Of a DNA stretch of 64,000 nucleotides, positions 44,813 to 58,152 are shown piece after piece. Position 1 is the first letter of the stretch, and every line of letters starts with the position of its first letter. The DNA lies in NCBI RefSeq assembly GCF_000012845.1, contig NC_009615.1, positions 2,199,501 through 2,263,500 of the forward strand, read 5' to 3'. The stretch comes from Parabacteroides distasonis ATCC 8503 (GTDB taxonomy: Bacteria; Bacteroidota; Bacteroidia; Bacteroidales; Tannerellaceae). The position numbers and the translations under genes were made by a program. The notes under the pieces are model-generated. The model ran no database searches. It was not told the DNA's origin and saw only the letters and a program-made list of their open reading frames with translations.

Positions 44813-45658
44813 ATGACACAAAAAGAATCTATCCGCTTATTCGAAGAAAGAAAAGTTCGCGCCATATGGGATGACGAACAAGAGGAATGGTATTTCTCGA
44901 TCGTTGATGTTATATCTATTTTAACAGATAGCCCCAACCCTCGAAAATACTGGAGTGTATTAAAAACCAGATTGAAAAGAGAAGGTAGCGAGTTGACTAC
45001 AAATTGTAGTCAACTGAAAATGCAGGCCGCTGATGGCAAGAAATATTTAACCGACGTAGCCAATACCGAGCAACTCTTCCGCCTTATCCAATCAGTACCA
45101 TCTCCAAAAGCAGAACCTTTTAAGTTATGGATCGCCCAAGTAGCGAAGGAACGTTTGGATCAAATGCAAGACCCGGAATTGTCTATCGAGCAAGCCATGG
45201 CCGATTATAAACGATTGGGCTATTCGGATAATTGGATCAACCAACGATTGAAATCCATCGAGATACGGAAAGATCTAACAGACGAATGGAAGAAGAGAGG
45301 ACTGGAAGAAGGCCTCCATTTCGCTACATTAACCGACATAATCTATAAGTCATGGTCCGACATGACCTCCAAGGAATATAAACGATTCAAAGGATTAAGA
45401 AAAGAGAATCTTCGAGATAATATGACAAACAAAGAGCTTGTATTAAACATGCTGGCCGAGTTATCTACCAAGGAAATATCAGAAGCATCGGAACCAGACA
45501 CCTTTAGCGAGCACATAAATGTCGCCCAACAAGGAGGCGAGGTGGCTCGTAACGCCCGATTAGAGCTGGAAGCCAAAACCGGGAAAAGCGTTATCTCACC
45601 GCTCAACGCCCAAAAGATAATTAGCCTAAAAAAGGGAGAGAACGAGCGGGATGTATGA
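44813..45658 (+). CDS. BRO-N domain protein (phage antirepressor/DinD-like)
   Basis: The 281-aa protein has an N-terminal BRO-type domain (VRAIWDDEQEEWYFSIVDVI, then TDSPNPRKYWSVLKTRL; residues about 15-110) and a C-terminal part with GGEVARNARLELEAKTGKSV, as in DNA-damage-inducible protein D-like proteins. BRO-N domains bind DNA and are common in phages and mobile islands. It is flanked by 31-bp direct repeats and has its own promoter box, consistent with an acquired cassette. Confidence 0.82.
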   Translation: MTQKESIRLFEERKVRAIWDDEQEEWYFSIVDVISILTDSPNPRKYWSVLKTRLKREGSELTTNCSQLKMQAADGKKYLTDVANTEQLFRLIQSVPSPKAEPFKLWIAQVAKERLDQMQDPELSIEQAMADYKRLGYSDNWINQRLKSIEIRKDLTDEWKKRGLEEGLHFATLTDIIYKSWSDMTSKEYKRFKGLRKENLRDNMTNKELVLNMLAELSTKEISEASEPDTFSEHINVAQQGGEVARNARLELEAKTGKSVISPLNAQKIISLKKGENERDV

Positions 45659-45664
45659 CATCCA

Positions 45665-49213
<3,549 letters not shown>

Positions 49214-49224
49214 CGACAGATATA

Positions 49225-49257
49225 AAAAAGGCCGACTTACACAAGCCGGCCTTTTTT
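49225..49257. terminator. Bidirectional terminator
   Basis: AAAAAGGCCG (49225-49234) and CGGCCTTTTT (49247-49256) form a perfect stem between the convergent LTA-synthase-family and rny genes. Confidence 0.9.
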
Positions 49258-49276
49258 ATTTATATTAATAATATTC

Positions 49277-50815
49277 TTACTTAGCGTAGCTTACCGCACG
49301 AGTCTCACGGATCACCGTGATCTTAACCTGTCCCGGATAAGTCATCTCATCCTGAATCTTCTTAGCGATCTCAGCGGACAAGTTCTCGGTGTCCTTATCG
49401 TCAATCTTATCAGCGCCAACGATGACGCGCAACTCTCTACCCGCTTGGATAGCGTAAGTCTTGACGACACCCGGATACGATAAAGCCAATTGTTCCAAAT
49501 CATTCAAACGCTTGATATAAGCCTCTACGATCTCACGACGTGCTCCCGGACGAGCACCTGAAATAGCGTCGCAAACCTGTACGATCGGAGCCAACAGCGT
49601 CTGCATCTCCACCTCATCGTGGTGAGCGCCTACGGCGTTGCAAATATCCGGTTTCTCCTTATATTTCTCGCAAAGCTTCATACCCAAGATAGCGTGCGGC
49701 AATTCCGGCTCATCATCGGGCACTTTACCAATATCATGTAACAATCCGGCACGTTTCGCTTTCTTCGGGTTCAAGCCCAACTCGGAAGCCATCACGGCAC
49801 AAAGGTTGGCCGTCTCACGAGCATGTTGCAACAAGTTTTGTCCATAAGAAGAACGATACTTCATCTTACCGATCATACGGATCAATTCCGGATGCAAACC
49901 GTGCACACCCAAATCGATCACGGTACGCTTACCAGTCTCTACGACCTCGTCTTCCACTTGCTTCTTCACCTTCGTTACCACCTCCTCGATACGAGCCGGA
50001 TGGATACGTCCGTCCTGTACCAATTGATGCAAGGCCAAACGAGCGATCTCACGGCGAACCGGATCGAATCCGGAAAGAACGATAGCCTCAGGCGTATCAT
50101 CCACCACGATCTCAATACCGGTAGCGGCCTCCAAAGCACGGATATTACGTCCCTCACGACCGATGATACGGCCTTTGATCTCGTCCGATTCAATATGGAA
50201 CACGGTAATAGAGTTCTCGATAGCCGTCTCCGTCGCTACCCGTTGGATAGACTGGATCACGATCTTCTTCGCCTCCTTATTAGCGGTCATCTTCGCCTCC
50301 TCGACGATCTCGTTGATGTAAGAAGCGGCTTGCGTCTTTGCCTCATCCTTTAAGGACTCGATCAAACGCTCTTTGGCTTCCTCGGCGGACAACCCGGAGA
50401 TAGCCTCCAAATGCTCCACTTCCTTCTGATGAAGTTTATCCAAATCTTGCTTCTTCTTCTCCACCAACTCCAACTGAGAAGATAAATTCTCCTTTACAGC
50501 CTCTACCTCGTTATTCCTACGCTGTAACTCTTCCTGACGTTGATTCATCGTCAGTTCTCTTTGTTTCAATTTAGTCTCGACAGACTGGATCTTAGCGTTA
50601 CGCTGTGATACCTGTTTTTCCAAGTCCGCTTTCAAATGAAGAAACTTCTCCTTTACTTCCAGCATCTTGTTCTTCTTTATCACCTCGGCCTCCTTCTCCG
50701 CCTCTTGAAGCACGGAGTCGTACTTCGACTTCAGAAGGAAACGCATGCCCAGCCACGCAAGCAACCCACCAATGATGAAGGTTACTATCGGTATGATTAT
50801 ATACATTCCAACCAT
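49277..50815 (-). CDS. rny: Ribonuclease Y
   Basis: RNase Y starts decay of many mRNAs at the membrane. The 512-aa protein has an N-terminal membrane helix (residues about 4-24), a long coiled coil (about 30-200), a KH domain ([19 protein letters not shown] near 215) and an HD domain ([19 protein letters not shown] near 345). It is downstream of zapA on the same strand. Confidence 0.97.
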   Translation of the reverse strand: MVGMYIIIPIVTFIIGGLLAWLGMRFLLKSKYDSVLQEAEKEAEVIKKNKMLEVKEKFLHLKADLEKQVSQRNAKIQSVETKLKQRELTMNQRQEELQRRNNEVEAVKENLSSQLELVEKKKQDLDKLHQKEVEHLEAISGLSAEEAKERLIESLKDEAKTQAASYINEIVEEAKMTANKEAKKIVIQSIQRVATETAIENSITVFHIESDEIKGRIIGREGRNIRALEAATGIEIVVDDTPEAIVLSGFDPVRREIARLALHQLVQDGRIHPARIEEVVTKVKKQVEDEVVETGKRTVIDLGVHGLHPELIRMIGKMKYRSSYGQNLLQHARETANLCAVMASELGLNPKKAKRAGLLHDIGKVPDDEPELPHAILGMKLCEKYKEKPDICNAVGAHHDEVEMQTLLAPIVQVCDAISGARPGARREIVEAYIKRLNDLEQLALSYPGVVKTYAIQAGRELRVIVGADKIDDKDTENLSAEIAKKIQDEMTYPGQVKITVIRETRAVSYAK

Positions 50816-50857
50816 TTAACTAATAATTTAAGATTCATTTATTTATATACAAAAAAA

Positions 50858-50895
50858 GCACTACCATCACACGGTCTCACCGTGCAAAGCAGTGC
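50858..50895 (-). terminator. Nested hairpin with T-tract between zapA and rny
   Basis: On the minus strand GCACT (50895-50891) pairs with AGTGC (50862-50858), enclosing a second stem CACGGT/ACCGTG (50884-50879 with 50875-50870) with a 3-nt loop. Seven T residues follow (50857-50851). It should stop or attenuate transcription from zapA before rny. Confidence 0.65.
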
Positions 50896-50922
50896 GGAAA
50901 CTCTCTTCTTACAATATGTATG

Positions 50923-51213
50923 TTATTTCTTCAGATATCCTTCCAACTCGGTTGTAAGCTCCTGTATCTTATCCGTAAAAGGATTTGTATCATTCCGTTT
51001 TTCCAACTCCAGATTATGCATCGAGAGTTGAAAAGCCACCATGGCTAACAAATCTTTCGTATCCACCTCGACCGCGAAATGCTGCCTGTATTGAAGAATC
51101 TTGCTGTTGATCTGATCAGCGGCGGCACGCGCCAACTCTTCCTCATGACGTTTGATCGTAAGCGGATATTTCTTTCCGGCTATCACTATATTTATAAGAA
51201 ATTCTTCGTCCAT
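50923..51213 (-). CDS. zapA: Cell division protein ZapA
   Basis: The 96-aa protein has the ZapA-type N-terminal segment (FLINIVIAGKKYPLTIKRHEE in parts; residues 4-24) followed by a helix-rich dimerisation region. ZapA bundles FtsZ at midcell. It lies 5 bp after the small coiled-coil gene, which may encode its partner. Confidence 0.9.
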   Translation of the reverse strand: MDEEFLINIVIAGKKYPLTIKRHEEELARAAADQINSKILQYRQHFAVEVDTKDLLAMVAFQLSMHNLELEKRNDTNPFTDKIQELTTELEGYLKK

Positions 51214-51218
51214 CGCTT

Positions 51219-51512
51219 CTATTCATTTAAAAGTGCGATGCACTTGTCTACTTCCCGCACTAATTTTGATAACCGCATCCGGGCGTTCTTCATCTCTTCC
51301 TCGTTCGTGGAAACAATTCGCGCCGTCAGCATGTTATCACATTTGGCATTCAATCCTTCAATCATATCCTTCGCCTGCCGCAACTCCTCGTCTTTAAGGC
51401 TCAAAGCAGCTGTAAGTTCGTCAATTCTACGTTTCTGCTGATCGCATAACGCCATCAAATCACGAACTCTAACCTCAAATACAGCTAACAATCTCTTATG
51501 ATCTTCGGTCAT
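51219..51512 (-). CDS. Small coiled-coil protein, upstream partner of zapA
   Basis: From the ATG at 51512 the protein is 97 aa and nearly all helical with heptad patterns (RVRDLMALCDQQKRRIDELT). It has no enzyme motif. Placement directly before zapA suggests a role at the division ring, for instance a ZapB-like spacer, but this is inference from position and shape only. An in-frame ATG at 51533 exists. Confidence 0.75.
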   Translation of the reverse strand: MTEDHKRLLAVFEVRVRDLMALCDQQKRRIDELTAALSLKDEELRQAKDMIEGLNAKCDNMLTARIVSTNEEEMKNARMRLSKLVREVDKCIALLNE

Positions 51513-51607
51513 TTCACACCAAATTCTACACAAAAGTAAGTTTTTGAATTGAATTAACCAACTGTAGACTTAATTATTTTGACAGAAAACGTATGGACAA
51601 ATAAAAA

Positions 51608-51632
51608 GGCCGTCCAAAAAAATCGAACAGCC
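51608..51632 (-). terminator. Terminator after the winged-helix gene
   Basis: On the minus strand GGCTGTTC pairs with GGACGGCC (two G-T pairs) and is followed by a T-tract at 51607-51603. Confidence 0.7.
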
Positions 51633-51662
51633 CTCCCTAATTCTTGTAAACGTTCCTCTTGT

Positions 51663-51860
51663 TTACACTAAAGAAACATACATTTCACCTTCAATCTCCT
51701 CGAAAGCTAATTTACCTTCTTTCGCCAACCAACCAAAAGCGGCGTACATATCTTTTTCCGCTTTAATCTTCGTGGCTTTCTTCACTGCCTTAAAACTCAT
51801 TTTACCGCCTTCATTTAAAACGTTCCATACAAGGCCGGCGTTTGTACCAATTAATTCAAT
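51663..51860 (-). CDS. Winged helix-turn-helix domain protein (DUF2582)
   Basis: From the ATG at 51860 the protein is 65 aa (MIELIGTNAGLVWNVLNEGG, then a recognition-helix-like region and a beta wing FEEIEGEMYVSLV). These tiny winged-helix proteins are common in Bacteroidetes; their targets are unknown. It is monocistronic with its own terminator. Confidence 0.82.
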   Translation of the reverse strand: MELIGTNAGLVWNVLNEGGKMSFKAVKKATKIKAEKDMYAAFGWLAKEGKLAFEEIEGEMYVSLV

Positions 51861-51985
51861 CATTTTATGATAACATTTGATTACTGGGGACAAATTTATA
51901 GATTAAATGATTAAAACAAAAGATTATAGATGTTTTTTAGCATAAAAGATGGACATTTTTCGCTTTGTAAACAATATTAACACGG

Positions 51986-52675
51986 TTATAACGTTATTTT
52001 TCCTCTGTTTTCTCGGCATATCAGTTCCGCTTCCACGTTTACCGCTGAGACATATCTTTTTAATAAGTCAACCGAGTAACCACCCGCTTCCAATAAGCCC
52101 TCCTTACCGGAATAACCATTCAGAATCATTAACAATGAAGTGGTCGACATTTCAATCTTGGTACGTTCCTCATCGCTGGTAGGCGTTCCGACACCCGCTA
52201 CTCCATCCCTGTAGACTGGAAGACCGGCGATATTCAATTCACCACGTCCGATACCGTGATAAATTTCCCCCTCTTTTCCGACACCTAGTTCCAATCCGCC
52301 TACAATCTTATCTGCGTCAAATCCTCCGATAGAATAACCGCTACGGATAGAAACCAGATTGACGATATCCACCAAGGTATCTATCTTATATAAAGGAAGC
52401 CCGCGAAGTATCCGTCGTCTTAACGCCTCGGCGGAAGGGCGATACCGGTTCGGGTCTTTCCCCAGACGTTTATAAGCCTGACGGGTAGCGAAAATAGGAG
52501 TCCACTTATTAATATCCTCTATCTTACAGGTAGAACGGATATCCTCCTCAACACGGGTTATTTCTTCCCAAAGTCGTTCATCGGGCTCCGTGTTCTTTAC
52601 TTGACAGGCGATAGCCAACACGTGAAGATCGGGGCAAGCCTCCGATATCTCAGATGAAAGAGTGATTGAAATCAT
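51986..52675 (-). CDS. B3/B4 (PheT-like tRNA-binding) domain protein
   Basis: The 229-aa protein is a stand-alone B3/4 domain as found in the beta chain of phenylalanyl-tRNA synthetase: WTPIFATRQAYKRLGKDPNRYRPSAEAL (in parts) and TLVDIVNLVSIRSGYSIGGFD. Stand-alone forms may edit mischarged tRNAs. It ends the hpt-adk-obg-pgeF run, 27 bp after pgeF. Confidence 0.88.
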   Translation of the reverse strand: MISITLSSEISEACPDLHVLAIACQVKNTEPDERLWEEITRVEEDIRSTCKIEDINKWTPIFATRQAYKRLGKDPNRYRPSAEALRRRILRGLPLYKIDTLVDIVNLVSIRSGYSIGGFDADKIVGGLELGVGKEGEIYHGIGRGELNIAGLPVYRDGVAGVGTPTSDEERTKIEMSTTSLLMILNGYSGKEGLLEAGGYSVDLLKRYVSAVNVEAELICRENRGKITL

Positions 52676-52702
52676 GTCTATTATAAGTTTGAGCCAATAT
52701 AA

Positions 52703-53521
52703 CTAAGATTTTTTCAAGCATATTCCGGTAAGAATCCGGCCGCTTTTGACACCGAGGCGACGAGCGGAGAAATAATCCTCATACCGAATATAAGTACAGA
52801 TGCCAGCGATCTCTATATGCTCGGAGAGCAATCCTGCCTCTAACAATTGTAAACGGTTGGTTTCCCATAGATCGATATACGCTTTTTGAGTCTCCGCATT
52901 ACGTCGAAGAATCCGCTCCATCGGGAAGCCCGCCATTTGAAAAGCTTTTACGACTTCCTCTCCCACCTCAAATGCCGCTTGACTGATAGAGGGACCTATT
53001 CCGGCAACCAATTGAGTGGGATCGCAATCGTATGCCTCGATCATCAAGCTTGCCGCCTTACGAGCTATATGTAAAACCGTACCCCGCCAACCCGCATGGA
53101 CGGCAGCTACCACTTTACGATCCGGCGCATATAACAAGACAGGGACACAATCCGCCGTAGATACGGCTACACATACATCCGGAACATTCGTCACCAAAGC
53201 GTCCACGCCTTCCAAACGTAGCTTTCGCTCTTTATCATTCAGCGAAAGGAAAGACGCGTCGATCGCCAATACTCGATCCTCATGGGTCTGATGAGGTATA
53301 ACCATATTCTCTAGGGAAATCCCGACCGCATTCGAAAGAAGTTCCAAGTTCTTCCGGATGAAGCCCGGATCATCCTCGGTATAAACGCCCGGATTCATCG
53401 AAGCGTACGTTCCCGTACTCACGCCGCCATGACGTGTTGTCGTAAAATGAGAAATGTCGCGGTATCCGCTTAACCCGGAGAACCGCGACACCTCTATTTG
53501 CTTATTTTCTTGTATCTTCAT
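52703..53521 (-). CDS. pgeF: Peptidoglycan editing factor PgeF (laccase-domain protein)
   Basis: From the ATG at 53521 the protein is 272 aa. It has the DUF152 metal/active-site residues in [23 protein letters not shown] and [11 protein letters not shown], with a C-terminal [14 protein letters not shown]. PgeF removes wrongly built muropeptide precursors; related proteins cleave nucleosides. The frame opens further upstream within obg, but that part is low-complexity Thr/Arg and is rejected. The start overlaps the end of obg by 20 bp. Confidence 0.92.
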   Translation of the reverse strand: MKIQENKQIEVSRFSGLSGYRDISHFTTTRHGGVSTGTYASMNPGVYTEDDPGFIRKNLELLSNAVGISLENMVIPHQTHEDRVLAIDASFLSLNDKERKLRLEGVDALVTNVPDVCVAVSTADCVPVLLYAPDRKVVAAVHAGWRGTVLHIARKAASLMIEAYDCDPTQLVAGIGPSISQAAFEVGEEVVKAFQMAGFPMERILRRNAETQKAYIDLWETNRLQLLEAGLLSEHIEIAGICTYIRYEDYFSARRLGVKSGRILTGICLKKS

Positions 53522-54662
53522 CTTCATCATCGTCCCAGTATTCCTCGTATTCCTCATCCGGGTCATCCTCGTCCTCGTCCACGGGGAAGATGTATTCGTC
53601 GTCGTCCTCAAATTCCAACGTGCTTACATCTATATTCTTATGGACAATTCGCTCTGCCTCATGGAAATTCTCCTTATTCAGCTCTTTCCATAAAAGGTCT
53701 TTCAACTCGACAATACCCAGTCCCGTGATAGAAGATATAAAGACATACGGAATTCCCTCCGGCAAGTCTTGCGACAAAGCCTCGATCAATTCCTCATCCA
53801 GCATATCGCTCTTGGTGATCGCCAGTACACGGCGTTTATCCAGCAATTCCGGATTATACTTCACTAACTCATTATGCAATATCTCGTATTCTTTCTTGAT
53901 ATCGTCTGCCTCAGCGGGAACCATGAACAATAACAATGAATTACGTTCGATATGACGTAAGAAACGAAGTCCCAAACCTTTTCCCTCGCTTGCTCCTTCG
54001 ATAATACCCGGTATATCGGCCATTACGAACGAACGGTTATCGCGATAACTCACGATGCCTAAATTAGGCTCCAACGTAGTAAAAGGATAATTAGCGATCT
54101 TCGGTTTAGCGGCGGATACGACAGAAAGCAAGGTAGATTTACCCGCATTCGGGAAGCCTACCAAACCGACATCGGCCAGCAATTTCAACTGAAGAATCAC
54201 CGTACGTTCCAATGCCGGCTCACCCGGTTGCGAATAACGGGGCGCTTGATTGGTAGCCGTCTTGAAGTTAAAATTCCCCAGACCGCCACGACCGCCTTTC
54301 AGCAACATCACTTGCTGACCGTCTTCCGTAACGTCGCAAATAAACTCTCCGGTCTCAGCATCGTAAACAACCGTACCGCAAGGAACCTCGATTACTCGAT
54401 CCTCCCCGTCTTTACCCGAGCTACGCTTCGCGCTACCACTCTCACCATTGGTGGCCATGATATGACGCTCATATTTCAAGTGAAGGAGCGTCCAGTAATT
54501 CCGGTTACCACGGAGATACACATGACCTCCTCTCCCTCCATCGCCCCCGTCGGGACCTCCTTTCGGAATGTATTTCTCACGACGGAAGTGAGAAGACCCT
54601 CTTCCACCCTTTCCTGAGCGGCAATAGATCTTGACATAATCTACAAAGTTCGATTCAGCCAT
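53502..54662 (-). CDS. obg: GTPase Obg
   Basis: Obg acts in late assembly of the 50S ribosome. The 386-aa protein has the glycine-rich Obg fold (residues 1-158), the G domain with P-loop [10 protein letters not shown] near 168 and [12 protein letters not shown], and a C-terminal tail of about 45 residues that is almost all Asp/Glu/Tyr. The gene is 15 bp after adk. Confidence 0.97.
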   Translation of the reverse strand: MAESNFVDYVKIYCRSGKGGRGSSHFRREKYIPKGGPDGGDGGRGGHVYLRGNRNYWTLLHLKYERHIMATNGESGSAKRSSGKDGEDRVIEVPCGTVVYDAETGEFICDVTEDGQQVMLLKGGRGGLGNFNFKTATNQAPRYSQPGEPALERTVILQLKLLADVGLVGFPNAGKSTLLSVVSAAKPKIANYPFTTLEPNLGIVSYRDNRSFVMADIPGIIEGASEGKGLGLRFLRHIERNSLLLFMVPAEADDIKKEYEILHNELVKYNPELLDKRRVLAITKSDMLDEELIEALSQDLPEGIPYVFISSITGLGIVELKDLLWKELNKENFHEAERIVHKNIDVSTLEFEDDDEYIFPVDEDEDDPDEEYEEYWDDDEDEDTRK

Positions 54663-54677
54663 ATTGGTTTATTTCAA

Positions 54678-55250
54678 TTATTTTACGTTATTAACCGCCT
54701 CTTTGATACGACCGAAGATTTCCTCGATTGTTCCCATCCCTTTGATGGCCACGTGCTTGCCTTCACCTACATAGTAGTCTGCCAAAGGAGCTGTTTGAGT
54801 ATGGTAAACATCCAGTCTGGATTTGATCGTCTCCAAGTTATCGTCAGAACGTCCGGATACTTTACCGCGCTCCAATAAACGCTTGATCAACTCCTCTTCC
54901 TCTACTTGAAGGTTCAACATAACGGAAACGTCTGTTCCACGCTCGTTCAACATCTTCTTCAAGGCTTTCGCTTGAGGGATCGTACGAGGGAAACCATCGA
55001 AGATTACGCCCTTAGCCGGCTTCTTGCTATCCAATACATTCGCCAACATATCAACGATCAACTCGTCCGGAACCAATTGTCCCTTCTCGATATAATCCTT
55101 AGCGATCTTGCCCAGTTCTGTCTCAGCCTTCATCTCGCCACGCAATACATCGCCAGTAGAGATATGATCCAAACCGTATTCTTTAATAATCAACTCACTT
55201 TGTGTTCCCTTACCTGAACCGGGAGCACCAAAAATAACCACGTTCAACAT
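54678..55250 (-). CDS. adk: Adenylate kinase
   Basis: Adk balances ATP, ADP and AMP. The 190-aa protein has the P-loop GAPGSGKGTQ (residues 8-17), GFPRTIPQA for AMP binding and a short lid (short-type adenylate kinase). It lies 36 bp after hpt. Confidence 0.97.
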   Translation of the reverse strand: MLNVVIFGAPGSGKGTQSELIIKEYGLDHISTGDVLRGEMKAETELGKIAKDYIEKGQLVPDELIVDMLANVLDSKKPAKGVIFDGFPRTIPQAKALKKMLNERGTDVSVMLNLQVEEEELIKRLLERGKVSGRSDDNLETIKSRLDVYHTQTAPLADYYVGEGKHVAIKGMGTIEEIFGRIKEAVNNVK

Positions 55251-55286
55251 ACTATTGTTCCTTTATTATATATAATGTATACTATT

Positions 55287-55823
55287 TTATTCCACAACCT
55301 TGTAGATATCCTTATATGAGCGGCCCAACTCATCATAATCCAAACCATGTCCCACGATAAAATCAGCGGGTATCTGTAAGCCTACATAATCCGGAGTCAA
55401 CTCGCATTTCAAGGATTCCGGCTTGAAAAGCATCGTTGCCAATCTTACATCGGCGGCACCCTCGCTCCGAAGCTTCTCCATCACGTAGCTCATCGTAAAG
55501 CCCGTATCGATAATATCCTCCAATAAGATCACCATACGTCCGCGAATATCAGCCTGCACCGGCATGATCTCATTCAATATGCCCGTACTGGAAGTTCCTT
55601 GATACGAGGAATAACGAGCGAATGTCAGCTCATACGGAACATCCAGCTCACGCATCAGCTCGGCGACAAACATAAAAGCCCCGTTTAGCACACCCACGAA
55701 TAGAGGATTTTTCCCTTCCACATCCGCTTTAATCTGAACGGCCATTTTAGCGATAGCCGCCTGAATATCCGACTCCGGAATAAACAGTTCAAATTCTTTG
55801 TCTTTTAGACGAATTCTGTCCAT
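55287..55823 (-). CDS. hpt: Hypoxanthine phosphoribosyltransferase
   Basis: Hpt salvages hypoxanthine and guanine with PRPP. From the ATG at 55823 the protein is 178 aa with the PRPP loop LLEDIIDTGFT near residue 100 and the base-binding KPESLK and FIVGHGLDYDE segments. The open frame runs up to 56006 on the minus strand, but that stretch contains the promoter box and the divergent nnr start, so it is rejected. Confidence 0.95.
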   Translation of the reverse strand: MDRIRLKDKEFELFIPESDIQAAIAKMAVQIKADVEGKNPLFVGVLNGAFMFVAELMRELDVPYELTFARYSSYQGTSSTGILNEIMPVQADIRGRMVILLEDIIDTGFTMSYVMEKLRSEGAADVRLATMLFKPESLKCELTPDYVGLQIPADFIVGHGLDYDELGRSYKDIYKVVE

Positions 55824-55846
55824 AAATCTTTCGGTTTTCGAGGGGA

Positions 55847-55854
55847 CAAATGTA
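55847..55854 (-). promoter_or_regulatory. Putative hpt operon promoter (-7 box)
   Basis: On the minus strand this reads TACATTTG, matching TAnnTTTG, 23 nt before the hpt ATG. Confidence 0.55.
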
Positions 55855-55906
55855 CAACTTTTTCGGCGATGCACAAAAAAGTGTAGCAACATACCAAAGT
55901 TTGTTA

Positions 55907-55914
55907 TACATTTG
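55907..55914 (+). promoter_or_regulatory. Putative nnr promoter (-7 box)
   Basis: TACATTTG on + is the mirror counterpart of the hpt box, 32 nt before the nnr ATG. Confidence 0.55.
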
Positions 55915-55946
55915 TAAGCAGAATAAAACCCCAGACATCTAGAATT

Positions 55947-57458
55947 ATGATTAAGATATTCGCTACAGACAAGGTAAAGGAGCTCGACCAATATACGATT
56001 CAACACGAGCCAATTAGTTCGATCGACTTAGTGGAGCGTGCCGCTACGACGTTCGTCCATGAGTTTTGCCGGCGCTACTCCAAGCAGGTCCGCATCGTGA
56101 TTTTCGCCGGTCAAGGCAATAACGGAGCCGACGCTTTGGCCATCGCCCGCCTTTTGAACGAGGAATCATACCGGGTAGAGACGTATTTATTCAACCCGAC
56201 AGAGCATCTGTCCGTAGAGTGTGAGCAAAACAAGCAGCGTCTGCTCGACATGGAACGGATCGAATTTACGGAAGTGGTCCGTGACTTTGAGCCGCCGACG
56301 CTAACCGACCGAGACGTGGTGATCGATGGCTTGTTCGGTTCGGGATTAAACCGTCCTCTCACCGGAGGTTTCGCCGCTATGGTCAATTATATCAACCAAT
56401 CCGAGGCGGAAGTCGTAGCGATCGATATTCCTTCCGGCTTATTCGGGGAAGATAATCGTAAGAATGACTCGGAGGCGATCATCAAGGCCAGCTTAACCTT
56501 GACATTCGGCTTCCCGAAACTGGCGTTTCTTTTTCCGGAGAATGAACAATACGTAGGCGAGTGGAAAATACTGGATATCGGAATCCATCCGGACGCAATT
56601 TATGAGACGGCTTCCCCTTACTCATTGGTTACGGAAGAAGATATATCCTATTCGTTAAAGTCTCGCAAACGTTTCGCCCATAAGGGAACGTTCGGACATG
56701 CTTTATTGATCGCCGGAAGTAAAGGAAAAATGGGAGCCGCCCTATTATCCGCGAAGGCATGCTTACGGAGTGGAGCCGGACTATTGACCGTGCATATCCC
56801 GACCCGAGGCGAATCAATCTTCCAGACCGCTTTCCCGGAAGCGATGTTAAGTCTAGACGCAAATCCTGATTATTTCTCTACGGTTCCCGAGATAGGTAGT
56901 TACTCCGCTGTCGGTATGGGACCGGGACTCGGACAGCATTTAGAATCCGCAGCAGCGATCGAACGTATCCTGCAATCCAGCACAAAACCAGTCGTTATCG
57001 ATGCGGACGCTATTAATATAATGGCATCCAACAAGGACTTATTCAATAAGATCCCGCCACGGAGCATCCTCACTCCCCATCCGAAGGAGTTCGATCGGAT
57101 AGCGGGTGAAAGCACGAACTCATACGACCGTTTGATGAAAGCGCAATCTTTCGCCGCCGAACATAAGATTTGTATCGTATTGAAAGGTGCTTATACCGCT
57201 ATTTGTTCTCCGGCAGGAAACATTTATTTCAATAGTTGCGGAAATCCGGGCATGGCAACCGCCGGTAGCGGAGACGTGCTGACGGGCATCATCCTCAGCT
57301 TATTGGCGCAAGACTATTCTCCGGAAACTGCCGCTGTAGTCGGAGTATTCTTGCACGGCACAGCCGGTGATCTCGCCGCCGCTTTCCGCTCGGAAGAGAG
57401 CATGATCGCCAGCGACATCACGGATATGCTCGGAAAAGCGTTTAAGCAAATCAAATAA
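55947..57458 (+). CDS. nnr: Bifunctional NAD(P)H-hydrate epimerase/dehydratase
   Basis: This 503-aa protein repairs hydrated NAD(P)H. The N-terminal epimerase (YjeF_N) has VIFAGQGNNGADALAIARLL near residue 50 and VIDGLFGSGLNRPL; the C-terminal dehydratase (ribokinase-like) has KGTFGHALLIAGSKGKMGAA near 247 and GNPGMATAGSGDVLTGI near 430. Both domains are complete, which is the common fused form. Confidence 0.96.
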   Translation: MIKIFATDKVKELDQYTIQHEPISSIDLVERAATTFVHEFCRRYSKQVRIVIFAGQGNNGADALAIARLLNEESYRVETYLFNPTEHLSVECEQNKQRLLDMERIEFTEVVRDFEPPTLTDRDVVIDGLFGSGLNRPLTGGFAAMVNYINQSEAEVVAIDIPSGLFGEDNRKNDSEAIIKASLTLTFGFPKLAFLFPENEQYVGEWKILDIGIHPDAIYETASPYSLVTEEDISYSLKSRKRFAHKGTFGHALLIAGSKGKMGAALLSAKACLRSGAGLLTVHIPTRGESIFQTAFPEAMLSLDANPDYFSTVPEIGSYSAVGMGPGLGQHLESAAAIERILQSSTKPVVIDADAINIMASNKDLFNKIPPRSILTPHPKEFDRIAGESTNSYDRLMKAQSFAAEHKICIVLKGAYTAICSPAGNIYFNSCGNPGMATAGSGDVLTGIILSLLAQDYSPETAAVVGVFLHGTAGDLAAAFRSEESMIASDITDMLGKAFKQIK

Positions 57459-57501
57459 ATCCAGCAAAAACAACGGGCGTTTTTACTCTCGTTTGTTACA
57501 A

Positions 57502-57563
57502 TTACTACCGCTATTCCATATATTATACGGACTTACAGTGTACATATAGAATGGTGGTAGTAA
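57502..57563. repeat. Imperfect inverted repeat
   Basis: TTACTACCGCTATTC (57502-57516) and GAATGGTGGTAGTAA (57549-57563) pair at 13 of 15 positions around a 32-nt loop. There is no T-tract, so it is not an obvious terminator. Confidence 0.6.
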
Positions 57564-57718
57564 ATTTTCATGGTACCCCAACGCCTTTTGCTATCACATT
57601 TCAACCTTTTCTTACTCACTCAATAAATGTCGGCGATATCTTTTATGACAAAGCTCTGTAAAGTAGAGTTATTGTAACTTTTAAACATGTATAATTGTAT
57701 CCCTATCATTTTATAGAA

Positions 57719-57784
57719 AAACACGTACATGAATTTTTTTAAACATGTACGACTTTTTTCGAAAACACGTACGTGTTTCAGCAT
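57719..57784. repeat. Three 22-bp tandem units, same core as 6954
   Basis: Units begin at 57719, 57741 and 57763 and each starts AAACAYGTAC. The first and third are inverted relative to each other over ten bases (AAACACGTAC and GTACGTGTTT). It shares its core with the array at 6952-7019, 50 kb away. Confidence 0.88.
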
Positions 57785-58152
57785 AAACATCATGATATTT
57801 TCACAATGCTGATTATCAACACTTTAAATAAAGTATTCGATTACTGGCTTATTGTAGTATTTTCTGTAAAGAAAAGCTTCAGTCGTTGATACCATAACTA
57901 TTACAGCAACATTTGGCTACATCATATAATGTATTTAGTGTATCCAAATCAGATATACTGCGTTGGCGATGTTTGTATATATTACTTGGCAAAGTCAGTA
58001 CTACTGCGTTTGCCGACTAATAAATGACCGATTGCCATACACTTCCGTTAAAATAAATAAAAAAGGAAAAAGAGCTTACGTATCCCTTGCCCCAGAGTTG
58101 TCTCATATATAAAACACCGACAAATTTGTATTAACAATAAAGCTATACGTAC

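Larger units (their letters stand above)
57459..58152. other. 694-bp stretch without a gene
   Basis: No ORF with family features is visible. The stretch contains an imperfect stem-loop (57502-57563), the 22-bp array at 57719-57784 and, near 57950-58020, two related TACTGCGTT-containing segments. The last 100 bp should hold the promoter of the DUF1080 gene at 58153, but no clean TAnnTTTG box is seen. Confidence 0.6.

Noticed and set aside
50816..50922. 6S RNA gene next to zapA
   Set aside because: The gap is 107 bp, too short for a 6S RNA, and the fold is a simple nested hairpin with a T-tract.
55824..56006. N-terminal extension of hypoxanthine phosphoribosyltransferase
   Set aside because: The stretch contains both divergent promoter boxes and the nnr start, and normal family length begins at 55823.
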